40,832 bases of DNA from Cellvibrionales bacterium UBA2618 (GTDB lineage: Bacteria > Pseudomonadota > Gammaproteobacteria > Pseudomonadales > Porticoccaceae): positions 48,240 to 89,071 of the forward strand of contig DDJS01000158.1 of the NCBI GenBank assembly GCA_002339165.1, read 5' to 3'. This document shows positions 1 to 7,730 of this stretch, piece after piece. Both the position numbers and the translations under genes were made by a program. How positions within the stretch are numbered: the stretch's first letter is position 1; each line of letters begins with the position of its first letter. The notes beneath the pieces are model-generated. The model worked only from the letters and a program-made list of their open reading frames with translations. It had not been told where the DNA came from and ran no database searches.

Positions 1-60
1 ACGGGCGCCACCGCGATGTTGGCCCTCATGGGTGCCGAAGACACGCGCACGGATGGTTAG
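1..60 (+). CDS. Possible 3' end of a gene cut by the window edge
   Basis: Frame 1 is open from the first base to a TAG at 58-60 and reads TGATAMLALMGAEDTRTDG, a plausible protein C-terminus. The opposite strand of 1-130 is also open without an ATG, so the coding strand is not certain. I do not recognise a family from 19 residues. From 61 to 313 I see no convincing gene, terminator or repeat. Confidence 0.22.
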   Translation, partial: TGATAMLALMGAEDTRTDG

Positions 61-313
61 ATTGCTATCAGCGTTGGCTTCCTCACCTCGGCGAAGACGG
101 TGGATATCTAATTTCCGAAAGGCTCGAACCTATTTTCTAGACGTTACCTAGGCGCCTTGCGTTGGTAGTGATTTTTTTATACTCGATAACGGCGCCGCTG
201 GTCAAAGTATAGTTGTAAGTGACGGATTAGATTTGATGCTTGGGTATGGCTCCAGTGCCTCAAATCTAGGGTAAGCCTTTCGAACAGAATAAACGCACCT
301 CTCAGAGCGCGAC

Positions 314-1261
314 CTAAAGCTTATAAAAACGTTGGCAATTACCTGCAAATAGCCCGGTTTTTTGGGCTTTACTCAACCGACTTGAAACCTGCCAATAACT
401 TCGCCAGATACTCTGGTAGTCGGTGTGTAGTTTATCAACGGGAAAATTCGACCCAAACATGCATCGGTGCGGCCCAAAGATATCGAGCACCGTTTCGAAA
501 ATCATTGCTACCGCGTTATGATCCCATGTTTGCGTAAACATACTCAGTCCCGAAATCTTGCAGTGCATGTTCGGCAAAGAGGCCAATTGCTTTAGGCCTT
601 GGCGCCACATTTCAAAGCTTTGTGAGGTGCGGTAGCGCGGATTTAAAAACCACGGTGAACCACAGTGGCAGAGGACAACCGGAAGCTGTTCAACACGCCG
701 AAAAACCTCGAACGCCTGAACCATTTGCGAGGGGATCAATTGCAAGTCAAAACTAAGAGCGCGCGCTTCAAGAGCGCGCAGGCCAGCCAGCCAGCGCTGA
801 TCACGGAGTAAGTCACCGCTGCCAGTGCTCTGGTCTTCATCGGGAGCCCGGCCAACGATCTGGCGTATTCCGCGGACTCCAGAAAAGCTCTGAATCTGGT
901 CGAGTTGAGCGCCTAAGCCTGCGGCTGAGAGGTCGGCAAAGGCGACCATCGCGCTAGGCACTTTGACGGGCCCTCGAGGTTGTTGGGTAGTGTCGATCTG
1001 CGCCTGCACCCAGGCTGTTTCTGCCAGATGTTGGTCGGACGCGGCGCCGACCTGAATATGTACGCTCTGAGTTACCGGTAACTCGTCGATATCGGCACAA
1101 AAATCGCTGGGTAGATAGTCTTTTTGCAGGCGGCTGGGGTCGCCAAAAAACCTGCGGGAGCCCTTGGGCGCGGTTAGCCAAGGATAGCGCACTGCGTCCA
1201 AATCCCAGAGGTGGTGGTGGGCATCACAAATGTCCACGTCGGGATGTTCGGCTGATTGCAT
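314..1261 (-). CDS. Amidohydrolase-2 family metal-dependent hydrolase (COG3618 lactonase type)
   Basis: The 315-residue protein is a complete TIM-barrel amidohydrolase of the COG3618 group, whose characterised members open sugar-acid lactones (fuconolactone, rhamnonolactone) or pyrone dicarboxylate lactone. The family N-terminus 'DAHHHLWD' with the metal-binding HxH (His15/His17) is present, as are 'VLCHCGSPW' near residue 197 and the late barrel-strand motif 'MFGSNFPVDK' with the conserved Asp. The protein is cytoplasmic with no signal peptide. It is the last gene of a leftward unit and starts 8 bp after the stop of the SnoaL-like gene, with no clear ribosome site, so it is probably co-translated. 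Together with the SDR, aldolase and symporter this suggests hydrolysis of a lactone made by oxidation of a cyclic sugar-like substrate. The substrate is inferred, not seen. Confidence 0.82.
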   Translation of the reverse strand: MQSAEHPDVDICDAHHHLWDLDAVRYPWLTAPKGSRRFFGDPSRLQKDYLPSDFCADIDELPVTQSVHIQVGAASDQHLAETAWVQAQIDTTQQPRGPVKVPSAMVAFADLSAAGLGAQLDQIQSFSGVRGIRQIVGRAPDEDQSTGSGDLLRDQRWLAGLRALEARALSFDLQLIPSQMVQAFEVFRRVEQLPVVLCHCGSPWFLNPRYRTSQSFEMWRQGLKQLASLPNMHCKISGLSMFTQTWDHNAVAMIFETVLDIFGPHRCMFGSNFPVDKLHTDYQSIWRSYWQVSSRLSKAQKTGLFAGNCQRFYKL

Positions 1262-1269
1262 GGCGGTGC

Positions 1270-2355
1270 TTAGGGCGCAGCCAGCTGCATGGCTGCATTG
1301 CGTGCGCGATACACTTCAGCCAACACCGACAGCTCATCAAAAATATTCCACTCCTCGACAATCAAACCATCGACAATGTGGTAGTGACTTTCGCCGAGGA
1401 TAAAGAGAGTCGTGCCGGTGGGCGGGCCATACAAGGCACTGCCCGTATGAACACCCGACAAAGTCCACCTCGCGGCAAGCTCGACGCCGGCGCATTGGTT
1501 AGCTGATCCGCTGGGTTGTTGACAGCTGTAGTCCACCGAAAATCTGAGGTCGGATAAGGTGCCAAGTATATCAGTGTAAAATCTCGCTATAGCGTCGTGA
1601 CCTCGCAGCTCACGACCAGAAACACCGTGCAGGCAAGCGTCGATTGCATAGCACTGGTACACGTCGCCGACCATTTTGGCGTTCCAGATATTTTGTAAGT
1701 TGCCGCGAATTATACTGTCCGCGTCGGTGCCGGCGGCGACCCGATTAAACACTACCTTTTCACGCAAGCGCTCCAGTTCTGCATTGCGCCAGTTTTCTAA
1801 CCGATTCGAGATAGGTTTATTAGCCCATGTCTGCGCTACGAGGTGAGGGTCATGGCCCATTTGTTGGGCCAGCGAATAGTTGTCGCGTACCAGCCACTCT
1901 TCCACGATCTGATTATTTTTTAAGATGCAATGCGCCACCACCAAAATGGTTGCCTCGCGACCAGTTGCCGGGCCCCAGTCCGAGTCGCCCAGATTGGTCA
2001 TGTGGCTACTGATCAGGTGAGAACTGTGAAAGCCATCGATGGCATCACCGCCACAGATAATATTGACTGCATTCAGACTGCGATCGGGGAAGGATGCCAA
2101 GGTTGCCAAGGTATTTTGAGTGACTTCTGCGGCCCCTATGGTGACTCCAGAAAGCGTATAAACCGGACAATCTGCGGCATAGTAGTCTAAACACAGGCCG
2201 ACTTGCTTGCCTTCCCAGATTCTACGGGTGATGCGCAAAATGTAGTCGACAAGATCTGTAAATTCAGCATCAAACCCCTGCATTGCCGGAGTTTTAGCAT
2301 TTGATTGCGTCGCCGATGGCGGCGCGCTGTCATGGTGATACTTGAGTCTATTCAT
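1270..2355 (-). CDS. Two-domain SnoaL-like (NTF2-fold) protein
   Basis: The 361-residue protein contains two consecutive SnoaL-like/NTF2-fold domains (about residues 27-165 and 205-350). Each has the pattern of helices followed by 'YYAADCPVYTLSG' or 'YAIDACLHGVSG' and ends in 'IVEEW(L/N)', typical of SnoaL polyketide-cyclase-like proteins. It is clearly related to the 386-residue protein at 13750: 'MQGF...DYILRITRRIWE' here matches 'MQGF...DYIVRITFRIWE' there, and 'GPATGRE' matches 'GPATGKT'. The family includes cyclases, isomerases, dehydratases and non-enzymatic binding proteins, so the reaction cannot be assigned. It lies between the cupin and amidohydrolase genes. The ATG at 2355 has only a weak ribosome site; the family similarity begins near residue 25. 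Confidence 0.75.
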   Translation of the reverse strand: MNRLKYHHDSAPPSATQSNAKTPAMQGFDAEFTDLVDYILRITRRIWEGKQVGLCLDYYAADCPVYTLSGVTIGAAEVTQNTLATLASFPDRSLNAVNIICGGDAIDGFHSSHLISSHMTNLGDSDWGPATGREATILVVAHCILKNNQIVEEWLVRDNYSLAQQMGHDPHLVAQTWANKPISNRLENWRNAELERLREKVVFNRVAAGTDADSIIRGNLQNIWNAKMVGDVYQCYAIDACLHGVSGRELRGHDAIARFYTDILGTLSDLRFSVDYSCQQPSGSANQCAGVELAARWTLSGVHTGSALYGPPTGTTLFILGESHYHIVDGLIVEEWNIFDELSVLAEVYRARNAAMQLAAP

Positions 2356-2439
2356 AAGCTAATTGTATATCTGCATTTAAATAATAAAAAATGGGCGGTT
2401 TGATAGCGCTCTAGATAGCCATTTTTGGCGGCGTGCGTA

Positions 2440-3552
2440 TTATACAAATTTAGCCGCCAGTGGATGGTTACCGCGGCGCACAATAAATGCGTCGACTGGT
2501 TGCTGGGACTGGCTGAGGTAGCGGCGAGGTTGGTCGATGGGGGCAGTAAAGACGTCGCCGGGGAACAAAGTAGTGGTGTATCCGTCGATATTCACTAGCA
2601 ACTCGCCCTGCTGTAAGATGATTACCTCTTCTTCGTAGCGGACGTGCAGTGGAATTTCCACGCTTGGTTGTAAGCTTAGGTGGCGAACATGGAAGCGGTG
2701 CCGCCAGGACATCTTACCTGCGCCAATATTTTCGGCGGGGTTTGCACAACCGATAATTGCGCGCTCGATGACGCCGTCAAGCGTACTTAGGCCGCCGATT
2801 TCGAGGTTCCCATGTTGATCTTTATTGGCTACGCATGCAGCCATTTCCGCAATTGTTAAACGTCGAAAATCGCGATCGGCACTCTGTTTAGATATCGGCG
2901 TGTATTCGCGGGCGTTATTGGGCACCACAGCGCCAGACACAGTGTCGATCAAACGTCCGTCCTCGAGTAAAATCAGACCGTGAGATTTGGCCTGATGAAA
3001 CACGTAAGGGGCCCAAATAACCTGCCCAGCACTCCCGGATTTGTCGAGTCCTAAAACTGCGTACATAAAACCATCGTCGGCGCCAATATTTTCAAAGCCG
3101 CGAAACATTTGCGTCGGAATTGAAATGGTTGCGCCGGCCGACAGCAATACCTCACCATCTTCGCCCTCTTGGCCCCAGGTAAATTTCCAGTCACCCGAAA
3201 ACACGATAAACACTTCCTCGGTATCGTGACTGTGGTGAGAGTTTTTACATCCATGCGGTTGTCGGGCGGCGCCTATATCGAAACCGTGTGGAATGTTGAT
3301 ATGTACTACTTGCCCTGGGTTCTCTGCGACACCACTGCCAATGAGACAAAAGTTTTCTTTTTGGTTGCTGCCAGGTGTGCGAGCATCTATAAATGCAGTA
3401 GTACATGGGATAAAGTCGTCAAAGCGAATAACGCGTTGCTCAAGCACTGCTTCGGCCGGATTGTTGGATCTAATCATTGTTGGTTTCTTGTGCAAAAAGG
3501 TCTTGTGCGTAAAGTCCGCACGATCATTAATTTTGTTTGCAAAATAAAACAT
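2440..3552 (-). CDS. Bicupin-domain protein (quercetinase/dioxygenase-like)
   Basis: The protein has two beta-barrel cupin domains. The N-terminal one carries the metal motif in 'NSHHSHDTEEVFIVFSG' (His107, His109, Glu113). The C-terminal one carries 'IPLHVRYEEEVIILQQGE' followed by 'GDVFTAP'. Such bicupins are often metal-dependent dioxygenases or isomerases; no substrate can be read from the sequence. I chose the ATG at 3552 because a GGAG lies 5 nt upstream. An ATG at 3477 (residue 26, 'MIRSNNPAEA') is a credible alternative, since the first 25 residues look unlike a conserved domain. It heads the leftward cupin - SnoaL - amidohydrolase unit, and a copy of the cluster-A operator-like motif lies directly in front of the start. 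Confidence 0.72.
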   Translation of the reverse strand: MFYFANKINDRADFTHKTFLHKKPTMIRSNNPAEAVLEQRVIRFDDFIPCTTAFIDARTPGSNQKENFCLIGSGVAENPGQVVHINIPHGFDIGAARQPHGCKNSHHSHDTEEVFIVFSGDWKFTWGQEGEDGEVLLSAGATISIPTQMFRGFENIGADDGFMYAVLGLDKSGSAGQVIWAPYVFHQAKSHGLILLEDGRLIDTVSGAVVPNNAREYTPISKQSADRDFRRLTIAEMAACVANKDQHGNLEIGGLSTLDGVIERAIIGCANPAENIGAGKMSWRHRFHVRHLSLQPSVEIPLHVRYEEEVIILQQGELLVNIDGYTTTLFPGDVFTAPIDQPRRYLSQSQQPVDAFIVRRGNHPLAAKFV

Positions 3553-3553
3553 T

Positions 3554-3569
3554 TAGACTCCGAATGCAA
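3554..3569 (-). promoter_or_regulatory. Operator-like motif in front of the bicupin gene
   Basis: On the minus strand this reads TTGCATTCGGAGTCTA. It matches 12 or 13 bases of the elements at 3767, 13335 and 20043. Here the GGAG inside the motif is also at ribosome-site distance from the bicupin ATG, so it may act at the level of transcription, translation, or both. Confidence 0.45.
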
Positions 3570-3766
3570 TATATTCTCAGAAGCAAATCCATAGTTTGCA
3601 CTTTTTTTAAAATAAACAAAATTCATTAAAGACCAATAAATATTCTAATTGTTTATTATAAAGTAATGATTAAAAACAATTTTACAAAATTTTTACGTGA
3701 GCATTATGCGGCGTTTACGCTGAGTTCGACTTTCAGGTCGTTCCAAGATTATACGGGTAAAACCCA

Positions 3767-3787
3767 TTGCATTCGAAGTACATATGA
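3767..3787 (+). promoter_or_regulatory. Operator-like motif copy (TTGCATTCGAAGTACAT)
   Basis: The sequence TTGCATTCGAAGTACATATG differs from the copy at 13335 by one base over 21 positions. It stands in the divergent region between the bicupin and the histidinol-dehydrogenase-like genes. An ATG follows the GAAG by 5 nt and opens a 36-codon frame that does not match any family I know. Confidence 0.45.
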
Positions 3788-4038
3788 ATTGTAAGTCTGC
3801 GCGATTGGCCGGCTTTGGCAAGCGCCAACAATACTGGCTAACGAACTTCACGCTGAATTCGACCACGGGCTCATTGATTGTTTGGAATTATTAATCGCGC
3901 AAACGGGTTTGTCATGGCGCATTGCGCTGAGCGGCTTTGGCGTCGCCCATGATTCTTTTGCGCGTGCTGATGTGATGCAATTGGCTCCTGTGCGTTATCG
4001 TAGTTAGCTGAACCAGGGCACATCCGATATGACCGTTG
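3784..4038 (+). pseudogene. Unassigned coding-like fragment, probably decayed
   Basis: After the ATG at 3784 the frame soon stops making sense. From 3795 another frame is open to a TAG at 4005-4007 and then reads on, in the same frame, to a TGA at 4036-4038. It looks coding ('ILANELHAEFDHGLIDCLEL', 'WRIALSGFGVAHDSFARA') but has no start codon. The piece 'IALSGFGVAHDSFAR' faintly resembles the 'ALDDFGTGYSS' loop of EAL domains. This would need a frameshift plus a stop, so a broken gene is the simplest reading. The family is uncertain. Confidence 0.22.
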
Positions 4039-4056
4039 AACAGAACACGTGAGGGG

Positions 4057-4096
4057 GTTATTTACAATTGACTTCGAAGTCAATTGTAAATAACAT
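4057..4096 (+). promoter_or_regulatory. Perfect 38-bp palindrome over the hisD-like promoter
   Basis: Bases 4057-4094 are a perfect inverted repeat: the left arm GTTATTTACAATTGACTTC is followed by its exact reverse complement, centred on TTCGAA. Inside it lies a promoter-like pair, TTGACT (4068-4073), a 17-bp spacer and TAACAT (4091-4096), pointing at the gene that starts at 4144. The core TTGACTTCGAAGTCAA resembles the other cluster-A motifs (TTGCATTCGAAGTACA), and an even, CG-centred palindrome is typical of LacI-family operators. A transcription-terminator role is less likely because no T-tract follows. Confidence 0.6.
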
Positions 4097-4143
4097 CTTC
4101 GTCCACTAATCTTTACTAACAATGTCTCGCGAGGAATAGTTGG

Positions 4144-5424
4144 ATGGCCATAAAACTAAAAGAAGGCATGTCGGAAGAGCTAGCGCTCGAGTCCAGCCAT
4201 CGGGTTACAGAGGTAGTTGCGGACATCCTTCAAGGGATTACCGAGCATGGCGATGCGCATGTTCGCGAGCTCTCAGAAAAATTTGATAATTGGTCGCCGA
4301 CGAGTTTCCGCTTGTCCGATGATGAGATCCAAGCTTGTATCGATAGCCTGCCGGCGGCAACCCTTGCGGATATTCGGTTTGCCCAAGAACAGGTGAAAAA
4401 TTTTGCACGTATCCAGTTGGAGTCGATGAAGAATGTTGAGGTTGAAACCCGCCCAGGGGTGACATTGGGGCACAAGCATATTCCGGTCAACAGCGTGGGA
4501 TGTTACATTCCAGGCGGTAAGTATCCTCTGGTGGCGTCTGCTCATATGAGTGTTGCCACGGCGAAGGTGGCCGGAGTAAAAAGAGTGATAGCCTGTGCGC
4601 CGCCATTTAATGGCCAACCGATGCCGGCAATTATTGCGACAATGGCGATGGCGGGTGCCGACGAGATCTATTGTTTCGGAGGTGTGCAAGCGGTAGGCGC
4701 AATGGCATTGGGAACCGAGACGATCGACGCGGTCGATGTGATCGTCGGTCCGGGTAACGCGTTTGTCGCTGAAGCCAAACGTCAACTTTTTGGACGCGTG
4801 GGTATTGATTTGTTGGCAGGCCCAACTGAAACGTTGATTATTGCCGATGAAATAGGTTGCGACGCCGAAATGGCGGCCACCGATTTGTTGGGTCAGGCTG
4901 AGCACGGGCCAAATTCGCCGGCGATCTTGTTGACCAATAGCGAACAATTGGGCAGGGACACTATGCGCGAGGTTGACCGGCAATTGGAGACCCTCGAGAC
5001 GGCCGACATTGCCGGTCGCGCGTGGCGTGATTACGGACAGGTAATCGTATGTGACAACTACGCAGAGATGGTCGCGGTGGCCGACGATTTGGCTTTTGAA
5101 CATGTTCAAGTGATGACTCGCGACCCCGACTACTTTTTGGATAACATGACTAATTATGGTGCGCTGTTTCTCGGCCCGGAGACCAATGTCGCCTATGGCG
5201 ATAAGGTGATTGGCACTAACCACACTTTGCCGACCAATAAGGCGGCGCGTTATACCGGGGGCTTATGGGTTGGAAAGTTTATTAAAACCTGTACTTATCA
5301 GCGTGTAACGGCCGAGGCAACTGTGGAGATTGGGGAGTATTGTTCGCGACTTTGCGACCTCGAAGGTTTTGCCGCGCACAAAGCCCAGGCCGATTTGCGT
5401 ATTACACGCTACGCCGATAAATAA
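4144..5424 (+). CDS. Histidinol dehydrogenase family enzyme (sulfopropanediol-dehydrogenase-like)
   Basis: The 426-residue protein is a full-length HisD-family zinc-dependent, NAD-linked dehydrogenase that oxidises an alcohol in two steps to an acid. All key residues of E. coli HisD have counterparts: zinc ligands Gln251, His254, Asp353 and His412; catalytic Glu319-His320 in 'AFEHVQVM'; and His360 in 'GTNHTLPT'. It is not next to any his gene, and 'CYIPGGKYPLVASAHM' differs from the biosynthetic enzyme and resembles the HpsN (2,3-dihydroxypropane-1-sulfonate) branch. A catabolic alcohol dehydrogenase is therefore more likely than histidine synthesis. A GAGGAA ribosome site lies 8 nt before the ATG. 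It heads a rightward unit with the SDR and lipoprotein hydrolase, under the palindromic promoter. No sulfonate-lyase genes are in the window, so the sulfonate substrate is unproven. Confidence 0.85.
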   Translation: MAIKLKEGMSEELALESSHRVTEVVADILQGITEHGDAHVRELSEKFDNWSPTSFRLSDDEIQACIDSLPAATLADIRFAQEQVKNFARIQLESMKNVEVETRPGVTLGHKHIPVNSVGCYIPGGKYPLVASAHMSVATAKVAGVKRVIACAPPFNGQPMPAIIATMAMAGADEIYCFGGVQAVGAMALGTETIDAVDVIVGPGNAFVAEAKRQLFGRVGIDLLAGPTETLIIADEIGCDAEMAATDLLGQAEHGPNSPAILLTNSEQLGRDTMREVDRQLETLETADIAGRAWRDYGQVIVCDNYAEMVAVADDLAFEHVQVMTRDPDYFLDNMTNYGALFLGPETNVAYGDKVIGTNHTLPTNKAARYTGGLWVGKFIKTCTYQRVTAEATVEIGEYCSRLCDLEGFAAHKAQADLRITRYADK

Positions 5425-5442
5425 CAGTTAAGAGGTAAACCG

Positions 5443-6192
5443 ATGCCCAAGCCACTCGCGGGTAAAGTCGTTTTAATAACCGGTGCCGCGGGTGGTATCG
5501 GCGCAGCTATTTCGGTGGCTTATGCGGACGCCGGCGCTACCGTGATCATCGGTTATAACCGTTCGGCCGACAGTGCCAATGCGCTCTGTGCGTCGTTACC
5601 GGGTCGCGGGCACGTGACTAAATATGCGCCAATTCTGGACAGTGGTGTGCTGCAATCTCTGGCACACGAAATTAGTTCAGATTTCGGTAGACTGGATATC
5701 TTGGTCAACAATGCCGGGATTACAAAGGTCGTGCCGCACGACGATCTCGACGCACTCGAAGACGCCGATATAGACAGGATATTTAACACCAACGTCCGTG
5801 GTTCCTTTGCCTGTGTGCGTGCTTTTCGAGCGTTGTTGGTCGATAGCGGCGATGGGCTCGTCATCAACATTTCGTCGATTGCAGGTACCACGGCCGTCGG
5901 AAGCAGTGTTGCCTATTGCGCCTCGAAAGCGGCGATCGACTCGATGACCAAGTCGCTCGGTCGCGCACTGGCACCTGATATCCGCGTCGTCAGTATCGCC
6001 CCTGGTTGGGTGGCCGGAGAATATGCCAGTCGTGCCGATCCCGCCTATCTGCAACAGCAAGTCGACAAAACTCCCCTAGGGCGGATTGCTAGTGGCGCCG
6101 ATGTCGCCGCTGCCGCGATCGCGCTGTCGACCACTCTTCGCTTTAATACCGGCTGTATTATTCCGGTTGATGGCGGCCGTCAACTGACGTGA
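5443..6192 (+). CDS. SDR-family oxidoreductase (FabG-like)
   Basis: The 249-residue classical short-chain dehydrogenase has the Rossmann motif 'TGAAGGIG' (residues 13-20), the structural 'NNAG' (89-92), catalytic Ser145 and the 'YCASK' pair Tyr158/Lys162, and the usual C-terminal 'PVDGG'. It is a cytoplasmic NAD(P)-dependent alcohol/ketone oxidoreductase; the substrate is not readable. It follows the HisD-like gene by 18 bp with a good AAGAGGT ribosome site, so the two dehydrogenases are probably made together and act in sequence. Fatty acid synthesis is unlikely because no fab or acyl-carrier genes are near. Confidence 0.88.
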   Translation: MPKPLAGKVVLITGAAGGIGAAISVAYADAGATVIIGYNRSADSANALCASLPGRGHVTKYAPILDSGVLQSLAHEISSDFGRLDILVNNAGITKVVPHDDLDALEDADIDRIFNTNVRGSFACVRAFRALLVDSGDGLVINISSIAGTTAVGSSVAYCASKAAIDSMTKSLGRALAPDIRVVSIAPGWVAGEYASRADPAYLQQQVDKTPLGRIASGADVAAAAIALSTTLRFNTGCIIPVDGGRQLT

Positions 6193-6275
6193 TGGGCGGC
6201 TCTGGGCTGCAGTCTGTTTCGATACGCACGTTGCTAATGGGCCTACTCGAGAGCTGCAGTCAAATAAAAAAACTG

Positions 6276-7730
6276 ATGGCAAAGTTGCAAGCGACATGGC
6301 ACAGCATGGCTATGGTCATGTGGTTGACCGGGCTGGCATTAGTCGGGGGCTGCGACGGGCGCAACTGGACTGATGCCGATCCTAAGCGCGTGGTTAGCGC
6401 ACCGGCTTTTGCGCGTTGGGCGTCGCCAACGCTTGATTCGCTCGAGGCATTATCGATCGAAACTCTGCGTCAGCGCAGTTATGCCGCAGACATCCACATT
6501 CAGCAATCGATTGCGCCGACAAGCGCCGGCGGCGGTTATCAGCGTTACCTTGGCGGCTATCTCTCCGACGGATTGGCGGTTTATCTGAGGATTGATGTGC
6601 CATCCACAAAACCTCCCAGCGGCGGTTATCCATCGGTGGTCTTCGTCCATGGTTGGGTCGGCGAGCAGGCGGCGCCCGATTACGACTTTGAGCTTGGTAC
6701 AGCATCGGCCTCCGAGGCGGTTATAGAGGCCTACGTCGACGCGGGCTTTGTGGTACTGATACCGGGTCTGCGAGGACATGGTACGGTGTCTGGATCCGCT
6801 GCCGAAGGGCTTGAATTCTTGCGTGCTTGGGACAACCGCAGTTACTTATCGCCAATCTTTTATGCTATCGATGTACTCAATCTGATCGCTGGTTTGGAAT
6901 CTCTGGAGCGCGTCGACTGGCAGGCGTGGGGGCGTGAACCACGTCTCGCTGTGCGTCTTGATCAGGCGCGCATCAATCTCGCCGGTTATTCACAGGGTGG
7001 TGATGTTGCGTTAACTGCGCTGGCGGTCGCCGGCGAAAATAGTGCCCTAGCGACGCCGATACAGGCCGCCTCGATCTGGGCTGGATGCTTCGCCTCGCGT
7101 TCAGAGCAGGCCGCTCTTTATGGACCGATGCAAGATACTGCAATGGCTTTTACCGCCGGTGATGGTCGTTGGAATGGCAGTGCGACCGCCGCCGACGGCA
7201 GGCGCAATGCGGATTTTGTCTTCGCCTACCCAAGCGACTTGATCGTCAACCCGTCACCAGCCGATTGGACTTGGCAGGCAGATAGTTGGCATTTGCCCAC
7301 GGTTGAGGCATCGCTGAATAAAACCTATTCTGATATGTATGCTCGTTACCGCGCCGGTATTGCCGACTTGGTGGACATTAAGTACACACTGGAGCGCGAC
7401 GATGAGGGATCTTTAGTGGTTGTTCATGCGGCGGGTCTGGCTGGGCAGCTCGAGCAGATTGGTGGTTATCATGCCGCGCACTATTTGACCGAGCCGATCA
7501 ATCTACATCACTCCGACAGAGATTTTTACTCGCCGCCGGCGTGGAATGCGAATTTGGCAACACGCGTCAATGTCGCTGGTGGCAGGTTGCGCGACTTTGT
7601 TTATCCGGGAACTACTCACAGCTTATCGGTTAGCTCCGAGGCGTGGTTTTCGCCCGCTGGGACGGTCGATGGTCGGGCTACCATGATCGCTCGAGATATT
7701 GCCCTTTTTAGCGGACAAGAGGGACGTTAG
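6276..7730 (+). CDS. Lipoprotein alpha/beta hydrolase (prolyl-oligopeptidase/esterase type)
   Basis: From the ATG at 6276 the protein begins with a lipoprotein signal: a hydrophobic stretch 'MVMWLTGLALVGGC' with a lipobox Cys at residue 26. An earlier ATG at 6192 overlaps the SDR stop codon (TGATG) and could be used by translational coupling, but would give an overlong leader. The body has an alpha/beta hydrolase fold with 'VFVHGWVG' (oxyanion loop), the nucleophile elbow 'GYSQGGD' and a late 'TTHSLS' with the probable catalytic His. It is predicted to be an outer- or inner-membrane-anchored periplasmic esterase or peptidase that releases a substrate for the two dehydrogenases. Its last 23 bp overlap the 3' end of the convergent gene. 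Confidence 0.72.
   Translation: MAKLQATWHSMAMVMWLTGLALVGGCDGRNWTDADPKRVVSAPAFARWASPTLDSLEALSIETLRQRSYAADIHIQQSIAPTSAGGGYQRYLGGYLSDGLAVYLRIDVPSTKPPSGGYPSVVFVHGWVGEQAAPDYDFELGTASASEAVIEAYVDAGFVVLIPGLRGHGTVSGSAAEGLEFLRAWDNRSYLSPIFYAIDVLNLIAGLESLERVDWQAWGREPRLAVRLDQARINLAGYSQGGDVALTALAVAGENSALATPIQAASIWAGCFASRSEQAALYGPMQDTAMAFTAGDGRWNGSATAADGRRNADFVFAYPSDLIVNPSPADWTWQADSWHLPTVEASLNKTYSDMYARYRAGIADLVDIKYTLERDDEGSLVVVHAAGLAGQLEQIGGYHAAHYLTEPINLHHSDRDFYSPPAWNANLATRVNVAGGRLRDFVYPGTTHSLSVSSEAWFSPAGTVDGRATMIARDIALFSGQEGR

Noticed and set aside
346..372. Hairpin AGCCCGG-TTTTTT-GGGCTTT near the end of the amidohydrolase gene
   Set aside because: It lies inside the coding region and has no T-tract after the stem, so a terminator is not supported.
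4273..5223. Long open frame antisense to the HisD-like gene
   Set aside because: It lies wholly opposite a gene with all catalytic residues, and its translation is His/Arg/Gln-rich without a domain; this is a usual shadow frame.
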